Below, piece by piece: positions 1 to 11,211 of a stretch of DNA of 64,000 nucleotides. The position numbers and the translations under genes are program-made. Origin of the DNA: JACVRW01 sp963837445 (GTDB lineage: Bacteria > Actinomycetota > Thermoleophilia > Solirubrobacterales > Thermoleophilaceae); NCBI GenBank assembly GCA_963837445.1, contig CAWINK010000016.1, forward strand, positions 372,001 through 436,000, given 5' to 3'. The notes below the pieces were generated by a model. It had not been told where the DNA came from. It did not search any database and worked only from the letters and a program-made list of their open reading frames with translations. The first letter of the stretch is position 1. Each line of letters begins with the position of its first letter.

Positions 1-60
1 GTGGCGATCCTGCCCGACTCCGGCGACCGCTACATCAGCACCCCGTTCTTCGCTCCCTGA
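1..60 (+). CDS. cysK: Cysteine synthase, C-terminal end (partial)
   Basis: Only the last 19 codons are in the window, reading VAILPDSGDRYISTPFFAP and then TGA. The LPDSGDRYIST stretch is the usual C-terminal signature of O-acetylserine sulfhydrylase (PLP-dependent, makes cysteine from O-acetylserine and sulfide). The stop codon overlaps the start of cysE by one base (TGATG), so the two genes are probably co-transcribed and translationally coupled. Such a pairing is logical because CysE makes the substrate of CysK and the two proteins form the cysteine synthase complex. The active-site lysine region lies outside the window, so this call rests on a short tail and on the neighbour. Confidence 0.8.
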   Translation: MAILPDSGDRYISTPFFAP

Positions 61-798
61 TGTCCGGCCTGCCGACATTCGCCCGGCTGGCGAGGGAGGT
101 GCGGGAGGACCTCGCTGCTGCGTTGCAGCGTGACCCGGCGGCCCGGAGCGTCGGGCGGGTGGAGGTGCTGCTCACGTACGGGGGCGTCCAGGCGCTCTTG
201 TCTCACCGGATCTCGCATGCGCTGCATGAGGCGGGGGTTCCATTGCTGCCTCGGCTACTTGCGTATCTGACTACGGCGGTGACGGGGGTTGAGATTCATC
301 CCGCCGCTCGGATCGGGCGCGGGTTGTTCATCGATCACGGGGCCGGTGTGGTGATCGGTGAGACCGCCGAGCGTGGGCGCCGACGTGACGATCTACCAGG
401 GCGTTACGTTGGGCGGCACGGGATTCGCGCGCGGCAAGCGCCACCCGACGGTGGGCGACGAGGTGATGATCGGCGCCGGGTCGGCGTTGCTCGGCCCGAT
501 CGAGATCGGCGACCGCGCGAAGATCGGCGCCAACTCGGTTGTGATCCACGACGTGCCCGCGAACTCCACCGTGGTCGGCAACCCCGGCCACCCGGTGAGA
601 GTGGACGGCAAGAAGCCCGAGGGCCCCGACGCCGACTGGGTCCACCTGCCCGACCCCGTCGCCGACGCCATCGCCGGCCTCGCCAACCGCCTGACCGAGA
701 TCGAGGAGCTGGTGGCGGAGCAGACCGGCCGCAAGCCGGGCGGAGCCGAGCCCCGCCGCCTGGAACGCCGTGGCGGCCCGGACTCGACCGGCGGCTGA
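60..798 (+). pseudogene. cysE: Serine O-acetyltransferase CysE, frameshifted as sequenced
   Basis: CysE transfers acetyl from acetyl-CoA to L-serine, the first step of cysteine synthesis. The first frame (60 to about 371) gives the N-terminal helical part and the start of the left-handed beta-helix, with FIDHGAGVVIGETAE. The conserved continuation VGADVTIYQGVTLGG, GKRHPT and the later hexapeptide repeats are in the next frame, from 373 to 798. One extra C at about 372 (GAG-C-GTG-GGC) accounts for the break; removing it restores a 245-residue protein of ordinary short-CysE length with both active-site regions. It follows cysK with a one-base overlap. The intact domains on both sides suggest a base-call or assembly error rather than a dead gene. 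Confidence 0.85.
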
Positions 799-854
799 GC
801 TAGCCCGTAACACAGCGCACCCACACGTAACGCCCAACCGGCCACGCTGGGGCG

Positions 855-1790
855 GTGCCACGAGATTCGTCTCATAGTGCGACCCACCTCGTGGCAGCGC
901 CTGCCGACCGGGCGATCGCCGCGGTGGCCCGGCGGCAATACGGGGTCGTGACCCTGCGGCAGCTCGAGGCGTGCGGGCTGGGGGCCGGAGCGATCAAGCG
1001 CCGAGTGGGGGCAAGGCGGCTGCAGCGGCTCTGGCGTGGCGTCTACGCATTCGGTCATAGCGAGCTGCGGTTCGAGGGCCGTCTACTCGGTGCTGTCCTT
1101 GCGTGCGGTCCAGGCGCAGTGCTGAGTCACCGCTCCGCTGCGGACCGATGGGGAATCCTGGCGACCGCCCGGGCCGGCATCGACGTGACCGTTGTGGCCC
1201 GCGGCACTCGCGCGAAGCAGTCGGGAATCGACCTGCACTGCGTCCGCCGCCTCGACCAGCGGGACGTCACGACCTTAGGCGGGATCCCGATCACCACCGT
1301 TCCCAGGACGCTGCTCGACCTTTGCGCAGTGGTCACCCCCCGCATGGTCGAGAAAGCGCTTGAGCAGTCCTACGTGCTTCAGTTGGTTGCGCCCGGGACG
1401 ATCGAGGAAACCCTGGAGCGGGCCCCCGGCCGTAAAACCGCAGCACTCAGAAAGCTGCTCGCGAAAGAACGGCGTACGCCAACCCTCACCCGCAGCGAGC
1501 TCGAGGAGGCGTTCCTGGCGCTATGCCGCCGCGGCGGCCTGCCCGATCCGGAGGTCAACGTACAGCTGCACGGCTACGAGGTCGACTTCCTCTGGCGCAA
1601 GCAGAAGCGAGTGGTGGAGGTGGACGGGTACGCATTCCACTCAATGCGGGGAGCCTTCGAACGCGACCGCCGAAAGGACGTGGACCTCGAGCTGGCGGGC
1701 TTCCCGGTCACGCGCTTCACGCACGATCAGGTCGTGTACGAGGCGGAGGACACGCTGCGCCGGACACAGCGCCTGGTCCACGGTCAATAG
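855..1790 (+). CDS. AbiEi-type N-terminal domain / DUF559 nuclease-fold protein
   Basis: Predicted 311-residue soluble protein with a GTG start. The first about 60 residues form the winged-helix-like region typical of AbiEi antitoxins and related actinobacterial proteins (ARRQYGVVTLRQLEACGL and ARRLQRLWRGVYAFG). The last about 90 residues look like DUF559, a domain with the Vsr/restriction-endonuclease fold: GYEVDFLW then VVEVDGYAFH give the expected D and E-V-D acidic residues. No AbiEii nucleotidyltransferase toxin lies next to it, so it is not a standard AbiE pair. Proteins of this architecture are frequent in Actinobacteria and their function is not settled. It overlaps the end of the convergent queuosine salvage gene by 7 bases. 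Confidence 0.75.
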   Translation: MPRDSSHSATHLVAAPADRAIAAVARRQYGVVTLRQLEACGLGAGAIKRRVGARRLQRLWRGVYAFGHSELRFEGRLLGAVLACGPGAVLSHRSAADRWGILATARAGIDVTVVARGTRAKQSGIDLHCVRRLDQRDVTTLGGIPITTVPRTLLDLCAVVTPRMVEKALEQSYVLQLVAPGTIEETLERAPGRKTAALRKLLAKERRTPTLTRSELEEAFLALCRRGGLPDPEVNVQLHGYEVDFLWRKQKRVVEVDGYAFHSMRGAFERDRRKDVDLELAGFPVTRFTHDQVVYEAEDTLRRTQRLVHGQ

Positions 1791-2657
1791 AACACGGTCC
1801 GCGTCCGGTGCCGGGCCACGCTCTTGTACCTCGGTGCCTGACCTCGGTTCCACAGCGCCGTGTCGAGCAGGCGCGCAGGCATCCCGAGGCGCTCGCCAAG
1901 AAGCTCGCAGGCATGAACGGCGCACCCTCGGATCTCGCGTTCCTCCTCGCCCGGCGGGAGCAGCACGCCGGCATCGATCCTGGCTGCCAGCGCGGGCTCG
2001 TAGCGCAGCACGCCATCCACCCGCAGCACGTGCGGCACCAGGTTGTCCGCGAAGATCGTCAGGCGGTCGAGGTCGGAGAACTCGGCCACACCGGCGAGCG
2101 CGAGGTCATTGGGTGCAATCTGGGCGCGCTTCCAGAAACCGCGATCGTCGAAGAACGGCATGCCGGCGGCGAGCGTCGACGCCAGCCGCTCGGCCGATCC
2201 GCCGGCGTCGGCCACGACATCGAGCGCCCGCCGCTCACCGAGGAAGCGGCCAAGGTCACGCAGTGCCTCCGCGTAGAGCCCCATCAGCTCGTGATCCGGC
2301 TCCTGGCCGAGCACTGAAGCAACCTCGGTGCCCGTCGAATGCCCGTAGTTCGGACGCCGACCACGGCCCAAGCGACCGCCACCGGTCGGCGAGCGAAGCA
2401 GCAACCGTGAAGTACCCCGAACACCCCGGCCGCTTCCGCAGCGTCGGAAACCACCCCGACCCGAAGTTGATCGAGTCGAGCACGAGCATGTAGTCGGCCA
2501 CATCGTCCGGGGCGCCCTCGAGGTAATGCCGCTCGGCGTCGAGCGCCGGCGGCGGCCCCGGCTCCAGCTCGGCGAGCCGGTCGACGTCGATGGACACGTA
2601 CCGAGCGCTCTCCGCGATCAGCCGGCACCCCTCGCGGACCTTGTCGGTCAGTGACAC
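1784..2657 (-). pseudogene. Queuosine salvage (Q-nucleotide glycosylase) family protein, frameshifted as sequenced
   Basis: The protein belongs to the queuosine salvage family (DUF2419/QNG1-like), whose characterised members release queuine base from queuosine 5'-monophosphate. The N-terminal frame starts at a GTG at 2657 (VREGCRLIAESARYVSIDV, LDSINFGSGWFPTLRKR, GCSGYFTVAASLADRW). The C-terminal frame continues with FWKRAQIAPNDLAL, FSDLDRLTIFADNLVPHV and LRVDGVLRYEP. The frames switch near 2348-2354, and removal of one base restores about 290 residues, the normal family length. Both halves are highly conserved, so an indel error is likely. It is divergent from the ABC transporter and convergent with the DUF559 gene. 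No queuosine biosynthesis or transporter gene is visible nearby. Confidence 0.8.
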
Positions 2658-2670
2658 CCGGGCAGCTTCC

Positions 2671-2676
2671 TACACT
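2671..2676 (+). promoter_or_regulatory. Putative -10 box of the ABC transporter operon
   Basis: TACACT is followed by exactly 7 bases and the GTG at 2684. This places the expected transcription start at or next to the start codon, as in a leaderless mRNA. It also supports choosing 2684 over the upstream in-frame GTG at 2651. It lies in the 26-base gap between divergent starts. Confidence 0.55.
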
Positions 2677-2683
2677 GCGCCCG

Positions 2684-3520
2684 GTGCCGACCGTCCTCTC
2701 CTGCGATTCGCTCGAGAAGCGCTACGGCTCCACGGTGGCGCTCGGCGGCGTCGACCTGAAGGTGGAGCGGGGCGAGCTTCTCGGCCTGCTCGGCCCGAAT
2801 GGCGCCGGCAAGTCGACGCTCACGAAGATCGCGTGCGGCCTCGTGCGTGCCAGCGGCGGCCGGGCGGAGGTTGAGGGCGCACCGGCCGGCGCGGCGCCGG
2901 CCAGGGCGGCCATCGGCTACCTGGCCGAGCTGTTTCGCTTCCCGGACTGGCTCACGGCCGACGAGCTGATCGCCTTTCACCAGGACCTCGCCGGGTCGGA
3001 CGGCGGCCCCGCCGAGCGCGGAGAGCTGCTCGAGCTGGTGGGTCTCGACGACGCACGTAAGGTGAAGGTCGGCGCCATGTCGAAGGGCATGCAGCAACGG
3101 CTCGGGATCGCCCAGGCCCTGGTGGGCTCGCCGCGGCTCCTGATGCTGGACGAGCCCACGAGCGCACTCGACCCCGTGGGCCGGCGGGTGGTCCGGGACC
3201 TCCTGGGCGAGCTGCGCCGGCGCGATGTGACGGTGCTGCTCAGCTCGCATCTCCTCAGCGAGGTCGAGCTCGTGTGCGACCGCGTGGCCATTCTCGTGGG
3301 CGGGCAGATCGTGGCCGGCGGGACGCCCGCCGAGCTCGCGCGCCCGCGCGGGGTGGAGGTCGAGACGGGTGAGGGGCTCCGCAACTTCCCTGACGCCACG
3401 CGCGAGGACGTGCCGCGCATCGTGGCGGAGCTCGTGTCGAGCGGAGCGCAGGTCTACGAGGTGAGCCTGCTCGCGTCGACGCTGGAGGACGCCTACCTCG
3501 AGGCGGTGGGAGCGGCATGA
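2684..3520 (+). CDS. ABC-2 type transporter ATP-binding protein
   Basis: Cytoplasmic ATPase subunit of 278 residues. Walker A GPNGAGKST lies at residues 37-45, the signature SKGMQQRLGIAQAL near 133-146, Walker B with DEPTSALDP near 156-164, and a switch histidine in LLSSHLLSEVE. The Q-loop position reads YLAEL, with Glu where Gln is usual; this is common in the CcmA/NatA-like exporters it resembles. The next gene starts within its stop codon (ATGA overlap) and encodes the membrane partner, so the pair should form an ABC-2 exporter. The substrate cannot be told from sequence. The start at 2684 is chosen because the -10-like box lies 7 bases before it. Confidence 0.9.
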   Translation: MPTVLSCDSLEKRYGSTVALGGVDLKVERGELLGLLGPNGAGKSTLTKIACGLVRASGGRAEVEGAPAGAAPARAAIGYLAELFRFPDWLTADELIAFHQDLAGSDGGPAERGELLELVGLDDARKVKVGAMSKGMQQRLGIAQALVGSPRLLMLDEPTSALDPVGRRVVRDLLGELRRRDVTVLLSSHLLSEVELVCDRVAILVGGQIVAGGTPAELARPRGVEVETGEGLRNFPDATREDVPRIVAELVSSGAQVYEVSLLASTLEDAYLEAVGAA

Positions 3521-4368
3521 ACGGTGCGCTGATCGTTGCCCGCTACGCCCTGCGCGAGGCCGTGCGGAGACGGGTGATCCTCGTGGTGCTCGTCCTCACC
3601 GTCGGGTTCCTCGCGCTGTACGCGCTCGGCACGGCCGTCAGCTTCAACGAGGTGAACAGCCTCGCGGCCGACGACCAGCTCGACGACCGCGTGCTCGTGG
3701 GCTCCACGCTGTTCGGCCTGGCGATGTTCACCACGCTGTTCCTCGGCACCGTGCTCGGCGTGTTCCTCACGCTCGGCGCGGTGCGGGGCGACGCCGAGCG
3801 AGGGCTCCTCCAGCCGATCGTCGTCAGGCCGGTGGGGAGGACGAGCCTGCTGCTCGGCCGCTACGTCGGCGCAGCCCTCGTGTGCGCGCTGTATGTGACA
3901 GCCGTCTACGTCGCCGCGATGGTGATCACCGGCATAACCGGCGACTGGTGGCCCGACGACCCGATCGGCCCGGGAGCCGGGCTGGTGCTGGCGGTGCTCG
4001 TGATAGCCGCGCTGTCGCTGCTCGGCTCGGTGTTCCTGTCCTCCACCGCCAACGGCATCGCGGTCTTCATGGTCTTCGGCGCGGGTCTCGCCGCGGGGCT
4101 GCTGGGCCAGATCGGCGACGCGCTTGCCGTGCAGACGCTCCGGGACGTGGCCGAGGTCTCGTCCTGGGTGCTGCCGTTCGAGGCGCTCTACCAGGCCGGG
4201 CTGCACGCGCTGACGCAGGACACCAGAGGGGTTACCGGCGTGATCGTCCAGCTCGGCCCATTCGGCGGCGCGCAGGATGCCGGGCCCGGGCTGTGGCTCT
4301 GGGCGCTCGTCTACCTCGGCCTGGTGGGCGCTGCGGCGCGAGCGGGCTTCGCGCGCCGAGACCTCTAG
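3517..4368 (+). CDS. ABC-2 type transporter permease
   Basis: Membrane protein of 283 residues with about six hydrophobic segments, for example VILVVLVLTVGFLALYALG near the N terminus and several in the middle. The first 20 residues (ARYALREAVRRRVI) are typical of ABC-2 permeases. The start codon overlaps the stop of the ATPase gene by four bases (ATGA), so the two subunits are translationally coupled. Together they probably export a drug, lipid or other small molecule, but no specificity can be read from the sequence. Confidence 0.85.
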   Translation: MNGALIVARYALREAVRRRVILVVLVLTVGFLALYALGTAVSFNEVNSLAADDQLDDRVLVGSTLFGLAMFTTLFLGTVLGVFLTLGAVRGDAERGLLQPIVVRPVGRTSLLLGRYVGAALVCALYVTAVYVAAMVITGITGDWWPDDPIGPGAGLVLAVLVIAALSLLGSVFLSSTANGIAVFMVFGAGLAAGLLGQIGDALAVQTLRDVAEVSSWVLPFEALYQAGLHALTQDTRGVTGVIVQLGPFGGAQDAGPGLWLWALVYLGLVGAAARAGFARRDL

Positions 4369-4385
4369 CGGACCGGACCCGGCTC

Positions 4386-4391
4386 TATCCT
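4386..4391 (+). promoter_or_regulatory. Putative -10 box of pcrA
   Basis: TATCCT lies 7 bases before the GTG at 4399. It fits the leaderless spacing seen repeatedly in this window and favours GTG 4399 over the TTG at 4396. Confidence 0.55.
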
Positions 4392-4398
4392 CGGATTG

Positions 4399-7233
<2,835 letters not shown>

Positions 7234-7253
7234 CCCGGCCAGGCGGCGCCGGA

Positions 7254-7259
7254 TAGGCT
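7254..7259 (+). promoter_or_regulatory. Putative -10 box of folD
   Basis: TAGGCT lies 9 bases before the folD ATG. It is in the short gap after pcrA and suggests that folD has its own leaderless or nearly leaderless transcript. Confidence 0.45.
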
Positions 7260-7268
7260 GCCGCGCCC

Positions 7269-8108
7269 ATGGCCCGAATCATCGACGGCAAGGCTGTTGC
7301 GGCGAAGGTGCGCGCGGAGGTCAAGCGCGAGGTCGAGGCCTTGGCCCGCAAGCCCGGGCTGGCCACGATCCTCGTGGGTGACGATCCGGCCTCAGCGGTC
7401 TACGTGCGCATGAAGCGCGAGGACTCGGCGGAGGTCGGCATCGAGTCGTTCCACCACGAACCCGGCGGCGACGTGGCCGCCGAGGAGCTCGCCGAGCTGA
7501 TCCGCTCGCTGAACGCCGACGACCGCGTGGACGGCATCCTGCTCCAGCTCCCGCTGCCGGACCACCTCGACCAGGACGAGTTCATCTCGCTGATCGACCC
7601 CGCGAAGGACGTGGACGGTCTCACGACCGCGAACGCCGGCCTCTTGATGCACGGGCGCGAGGACGCGATGGTGCCGTGCACGCCGGCAGGCGTGATGCGG
7701 CTGCTCGAGGAGGCGGGCGTGGAGCTGTCGGGCGCGAGGGCCGTGGTGCTTGGCCGCTCGATCCTGGTGGGCAAGCCGATGGCGCAGCTACTGCTCGGGG
7801 CCAACGCCACCGTCACGCACTGCCACTCGCGCACGCGCGACCTGCCGGCGGTGTGCCGCGAGGCCGACGTGCTGGTGGCGGCGGTCGGCTCGGCGGGCCT
7901 CGTGACGGGCGACATGGTCGGCGAGGGCGCCGTGGTGATCGACGTCGGTACGAACCGCACGGACGAGGGCCTGGTCGGCGACGTGGACTTCGAGGCCGCC
8001 AAGGAGCGCGCCCGAGCCATCACCCCGGTGCCGGGCGGCGTCGGCCCGATGACGCGCGCGATGCTGCTCGTGAACACGCTCAAGGCCGCCCGCGCCCGCG
8101 GCGCCTGA
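7269..8108 (+). CDS. folD: Bifunctional methylenetetrahydrofolate dehydrogenase/cyclohydrolase
   Basis: FolD interconverts 5,10-methylene-THF and 10-formyl-THF in the cytosol, supplying one-carbon units for purines and formyl-Met. The 279 residues match the usual family length. Family signatures are present in order: YVRMKREDSAEVGI with the catalytic lysine, LLQLPLPDHLD, the PAKDVDGLT loop, the cofactor-binding GRSILVGKPMAQLLL, and the C-terminal PVPGGVGPMTRAML. The ATG start at 7269 gives a full N terminus (MARIIDGKAVAAKVRAEV). It lies 35 bases after pcrA and is followed by two small membrane protein genes. Confidence 0.97.
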   Translation: MARIIDGKAVAAKVRAEVKREVEALARKPGLATILVGDDPASAVYVRMKREDSAEVGIESFHHEPGGDVAAEELAELIRSLNADDRVDGILLQLPLPDHLDQDEFISLIDPAKDVDGLTTANAGLLMHGREDAMVPCTPAGVMRLLEEAGVELSGARAVVLGRSILVGKPMAQLLLGANATVTHCHSRTRDLPAVCREADVLVAAVGSAGLVTGDMVGEGAVVIDVGTNRTDEGLVGDVDFEAAKERARAITPVPGGVGPMTRAMLLVNTLKAARARGA

Positions 8109-8115
8109 TCGCAGG

Positions 8116-8121
8116 TACGCT
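8116..8121 (+). promoter_or_regulatory. Putative -10 box of the 8130 gene
   Basis: TACGCT lies 8 bases before the ATG at 8130, matching the leaderless spacing class seen across the window. Confidence 0.45.
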
Positions 8122-8129
8122 CCCGCCGC

Positions 8130-8621
8130 ATGGATCTGCGAAGGCTTCGAGCGGGCGAATGGATCGCCGGCATTTCGGGTCTCGTGCTGCTGGTGGCGCT
8201 GTTCCTGCCGTGGTACGGCGACGATGCCGGCTCACGCACCGGCTGGGAGGCGCTCGGCGCGCTCGACGTCGTGCTCGCCCTGGTCGCAGTGTCGGCGCTC
8301 GCAATCCCGATCGTCACCGCGTTCCACCGCACGCCGGCCGTTCCGCTTGCGCACCAGGTGCTCACGGGGCTCGTGGGCGGCCTCGCCCATCTGCTCGTCC
8401 TGATCCGCATCCTGATCATGCCCGACTGGGCCGTAGGGCGCGAGTGGGGCCTGTGGGTGGCGCTCGTCGCCGCGCTCGGCGTGGCCGCCGGCGCCCTCGC
8501 CGCCATGCGCGACGAGCGGCTCACCAGGGAGGGACGGCACACCGATCTCACCGGCGTGCCAGTGGATCAGCCGCTGGAGGTGGAGACGCTTCCCCCGCCG
8601 CGCCCCGAGGCCTCGCCTTGA
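8130..8621 (+). CDS. Hypothetical membrane protein, four predicted segments
   Basis: I do not recognise a named family. The 163-residue product has four hydrophobic segments, starting with WIAGISGLVLLVALFLPWY, and including LDVVLALVAVSALAIPIV, QVLTGLVGGLAHLLVLI and GLWVALVAALGVAAGALAA. It ends in a short Pro/Glu-rich cytoplasmic-looking tail. The LFLPWY motif in the first segment is frequent in small actinobacterial membrane proteins of unknown function. Its stop overlaps the TTG start of the next membrane protein gene, so the two are probably made together. Confidence 0.8.
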   Translation: MDLRRLRAGEWIAGISGLVLLVALFLPWYGDDAGSRTGWEALGALDVVLALVAVSALAIPIVTAFHRTPAVPLAHQVLTGLVGGLAHLLVLIRILIMPDWAVGREWGLWVALVAALGVAAGALAAMRDERLTREGRHTDLTGVPVDQPLEVETLPPPRPEASP

Positions 8622-9130
8622 CCTTCGAGCGGCTGCGGCCCTCCGACTGGGTCGTGTTCGTGGCCGCCCTCGCGCTCCTGTTCACCACGGCGCCCGACTG
8701 GTACAGCACCACGCGCGGGGAGGAGGCGCGTCAGATCCAGGAGCAAGCGGGGGGCAGCGACGCCCCGGAGCGCGACGAGGTCGAACGCGATGCCGCTGTC
8801 CTCGCGGAGGCGCAGGAGCGCAACGCGTGGCAGGAGGACGAGCTGATCGACCGCATCATCCTCATCGCGCTGCTCGCCACCAGCGCGCTCGGCGTGGCCG
8901 CGGCCTTCTGGCGCGCAAGCGGGCGCGGCTCGGACGGGCTCGGCCCGTTCGGGCTGGCCGGCCTGGCGGCGTGCGTGACCGCCCTGCTCGTGCTCTACAG
9001 AATCGTCCAGGAGCCGGGCTTCGACGAGCTGAACACCGTGAAGATCGGCGCCCCGCTCGCGCTCGGCGTGCTCGGTGTGATCGCCTTCGCCTGCGCGATC
9101 TCCGTGCGGGAGCCGGCGCCCGCCACATGA
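8618..9130 (+). CDS. Hypothetical membrane protein, three predicted segments
   Basis: A 170-residue protein of unknown function. A TTG start at 8618 is inferred because it overlaps the preceding stop (TTGA) and gives a natural N terminus (TFERLRPSDWVVFVAALALL). After the first membrane segment comes a charged stretch (residues about 35-75, rich in Glu, Gln and Arg) that may form a helix outside the membrane, then further hydrophobic segments including IILIALLATSALGVAAAFW and IGAPLALGVLGVIAFACAI. Its stop overlaps the start of the thioesterase-like gene. The three genes from 8130 to 9498 look like one transcription unit. Confidence 0.75.
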   Translation: MTFERLRPSDWVVFVAALALLFTTAPDWYSTTRGEEARQIQEQAGGSDAPERDEVERDAAVLAEAQERNAWQEDELIDRIILIALLATSALGVAAAFWRASGRGSDGLGPFGLAGLAACVTALLVLYRIVQEPGFDELNTVKIGAPLALGVLGVIAFACAISVREPAPAT

Positions 9131-9498
9131 CCCTCCAGCCCGGCATCGAGCGCACCGACGAGTTCACGGCCGAGGGCCGTCTCCTCACCGATGTGCGCGG
9201 CACGCTCCCGGTCAAGGTCCTCTCGACGCCCGGGATGATCGCGATGATGGAGCGCTGCGCCAGCGTGCTCAGCTGGGAGAGCCTCGACGACGGCAAGGCC
9301 ACCGTGGGCTTCGAGGTCTGCGTCAAGCATGTGGCAGCGGCTCCGGAGGGCGCCAGCTGCACGGTCACCGCGAAGCTGCGCGAGGTCGAGGACGACCGCA
9401 AGCTCCGCTTCGACGTGGAGGTGCGCGACGGGGAGCGCACCATCGGGGTGGGCACCCACGAGCGTCGCGTGATCGACCGTTCGAGCTTCGGCGGCTAG
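9127..9498 (+). CDS. Thioesterase-like hot-dog fold protein
   Basis: The 123-residue product resembles small hot-dog thioesterases of the FlK (fluoroacetyl-CoA thioesterase)-like group: STPGMIAMMERCA is the family helix, followed by TVGFEVCVKHVAAAPEG and a beta-rich end with GVGTHERRVID. Members bind or hydrolyse acyl-CoA; the actual substrate is unknown, and nothing links it to fluoroacetate. The ATG start overlaps the previous stop by four bases (ATGA). Confidence 0.8.
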   Translation: MTLQPGIERTDEFTAEGRLLTDVRGTLPVKVLSTPGMIAMMERCASVLSWESLDDGKATVGFEVCVKHVAAAPEGASCTVTAKLREVEDDRKLRFDVEVRDGERTIGVGTHERRVIDRSSFGG

Positions 9499-9516
9499 GC
9501 CGCCACAGCCACAACC

Positions 9517-9522
9517 TACAAT
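9517..9522 (+). promoter_or_regulatory. Putative -10 box of gatCAB
   Basis: TACAAT is followed by 7 bases and the gatC ATG. It is one of the best -10 matches in the window and predicts a leaderless gatCAB transcript. Confidence 0.6.
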
Positions 9523-9529
9523 CGGCGCG

Positions 9530-9817
9530 ATGATCGACAGGGACCAGGTGCTCCACGTGGCCAAGCTCGCGCGGCTGAAGGTGCCGGACGACGAGGTCGA
9601 CCGCATGGCGGAGGAGCTCTCGAAGATCCTCGAGCATGTGGAGACCATGAACGAGCTCGACCTCGAGGGCGTCGAGCCGACCTCGCACGTGGTCGATCTC
9701 ACGAACGTGCTGCGCGAGGATTTGCCGCGGCCCGGCCTGCCGCGCGAGAAGGCGCTCGAGCAGGCACCCGATGCGGCCGAGGGCGGGTTCCGGGTGCCGA
9801 GCCCCGGTGCCTCGTGA
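9530..9817 (+). CDS. gatC: Asp/Glu-tRNA amidotransferase subunit GatC
   Basis: Small (95-residue) subunit of the GatCAB amidotransferase that converts Glu-tRNA(Gln) or Asp-tRNA(Asn) to the amidated form. The N-terminal helical pattern DQVLHVAKLARLKVPDDEVD and the GVEPTSHVVDLTNVLREDLP segment are typical of GatC. The last base quartet overlaps gatA (GTGA), so stoichiometric coupling is likely. It starts 31 bases after the thioesterase gene with its own -10 box. Confidence 0.95.
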   Translation: MIDRDQVLHVAKLARLKVPDDEVDRMAEELSKILEHVETMNELDLEGVEPTSHVVDLTNVLREDLPRPGLPREKALEQAPDAAEGGFRVPSPGAS

Positions 9818-11211
9818 TCGACGAGCTGCTGAACCTGACCGCCGCGCAGCAGGCCGAGCGCATCGCGGCCGGCGAGGTCTCCTCGGACGAGGTGTTCGAC
9901 TTCTGGCGCGTGCGCGCGAGTGGGGACGACCTCGGCTCCTACCTATGGGTGGCCGACGGGCCGCCCGCGGACGCCGGCACGCTCCCTCCGATCGCCGTTA
10001 AGGACCTCTTCTGTGTCGAGGGCGTGCCGAGCGCGGCCGGCTCGCGCATCCTCGAGGGCTACCGCCCGCCCTACACCGCCACGAGCGTGCGCAACCTCCA
10101 GGACGCGGGCGCGCGGGTGCTCGGCAAGACGAACCAGGACGAGTTCGCGATGGGCTCCTCGAACGAGAACTCCGGCTTCGGGTCGGTTCAGAACCCGTGG
10201 GATCGCGAGCGAGTACCGGGCGGCTCGAGTGGCGGCAGCGCCGCCGCCGTGGCGGCCGGGACAGCGCCATGGGCAATCGGCACCGACACCGGCGGCTCGA
10301 TCCGCCAGCCGGCATCGCTGTGCGGGATCGTGGGCATGAAGCCCACCTACGGGGCTGTCAGCCGCTACGGGATGATCGCCTTCGCGTCCTCGCTCGACCA
10401 GTGCGGCCCGCTCACGCGCGACGTGACGGACGCCGCGATCCTGCTTCGCCACCTTCAGGGGAAGGATCCCTGCGACTCCACCTCGCTCGGCATCCCGGGG
10501 GAGATCCCGCTGCCGAGCGCCGAACGGCTCGACGGCCTGCGCTTCGGCGTCTGGGGAATGGAGGAACCTGGGCTCGAGCCCGGCGTGGCCGAGAGCGTGA
10601 GGGCCACGCTCGCCAGGATCGAGGAGCTCGGCGGCGGCGTGCAGGAGATCGAGCTGCCGAACGCCCGCCACGGGATCGCCGCGTACTACGTGATCGCGCC
10701 CGCCGAGGCCAGCGCCAACCTCGCCCGCTACGACGGGGTCCGCTACGCGGGCCGCTCCACGGGCGGCGACCTCACCTCCATGTACGAGGACACCCGCCAC
10801 GACGGCTTCGGCGACGAGGTCAAGCGCCGCATCATGATCGGCACCTACGCGCTCTCCTCGGGCTACTACGAGGCCTATTACGGCACGGCGCAGAAGGTGC
10901 GCACGAAGATCGCGCAGGACCTCGCGGCGGCCTTCGAGGAGGTCGATTTCGTGGTGAGCCCGACCTCCGCCACGGTGGCTTTCAAGCTCGGCGAGCGCAC
11001 CGCGGACCCGCTGGCGATGTACCTGTCGGACTACTACACGGTCCCCATGCCGCTGGCCGGCATCCCGGCGATCTCGATCCCGTGCGGCCTCTCCGACGGC
11101 CTGCCGGTGGGCTTCCAGATCGCCGGTCCGGCGTTCAGCGAGGCACGCATCCTCGACGCCGCCCACGCGCTGGAGCAGTCGATCGCGTTCAAGGGTGTGC
11201 CTGTGGGATGA
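9814..11211 (+). CDS. gatA: Asp/Glu-tRNA amidotransferase subunit GatA
   Basis: Amidase subunit of 465 residues that releases ammonia from glutamine. The amidase Ser-cisSer-Lys triad is visible: Lys63 in IAVKDLF, Ser138 in VPGGSSGGSAAAVAAG, and Ser162 in TDTGGSIRQPA; the spacing equals that of characterised GatA proteins. The GTG start at 9814 overlaps the end of gatC and the stop overlaps the start of gatB. The cluster order C-A-B is the common one. No glnS or asnS is visible here to say whether Gln-tRNA or Asn-tRNA is the main product. Confidence 0.97.
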   Translation: MIDELLNLTAAQQAERIAAGEVSSDEVFDFWRVRASGDDLGSYLWVADGPPADAGTLPPIAVKDLFCVEGVPSAAGSRILEGYRPPYTATSVRNLQDAGARVLGKTNQDEFAMGSSNENSGFGSVQNPWDRERVPGGSSGGSAAAVAAGTAPWAIGTDTGGSIRQPASLCGIVGMKPTYGAVSRYGMIAFASSLDQCGPLTRDVTDAAILLRHLQGKDPCDSTSLGIPGEIPLPSAERLDGLRFGVWGMEEPGLEPGVAESVRATLARIEELGGGVQEIELPNARHGIAAYYVIAPAEASANLARYDGVRYAGRSTGGDLTSMYEDTRHDGFGDEVKRRIMIGTYALSSGYYEAYYGTAQKVRTKIAQDLAAAFEEVDFVVSPTSATVAFKLGERTADPLAMYLSDYYTVPMPLAGIPAISIPCGLSDGLPVGFQIAGPAFSEARILDAAHALEQSIAFKGVPVG

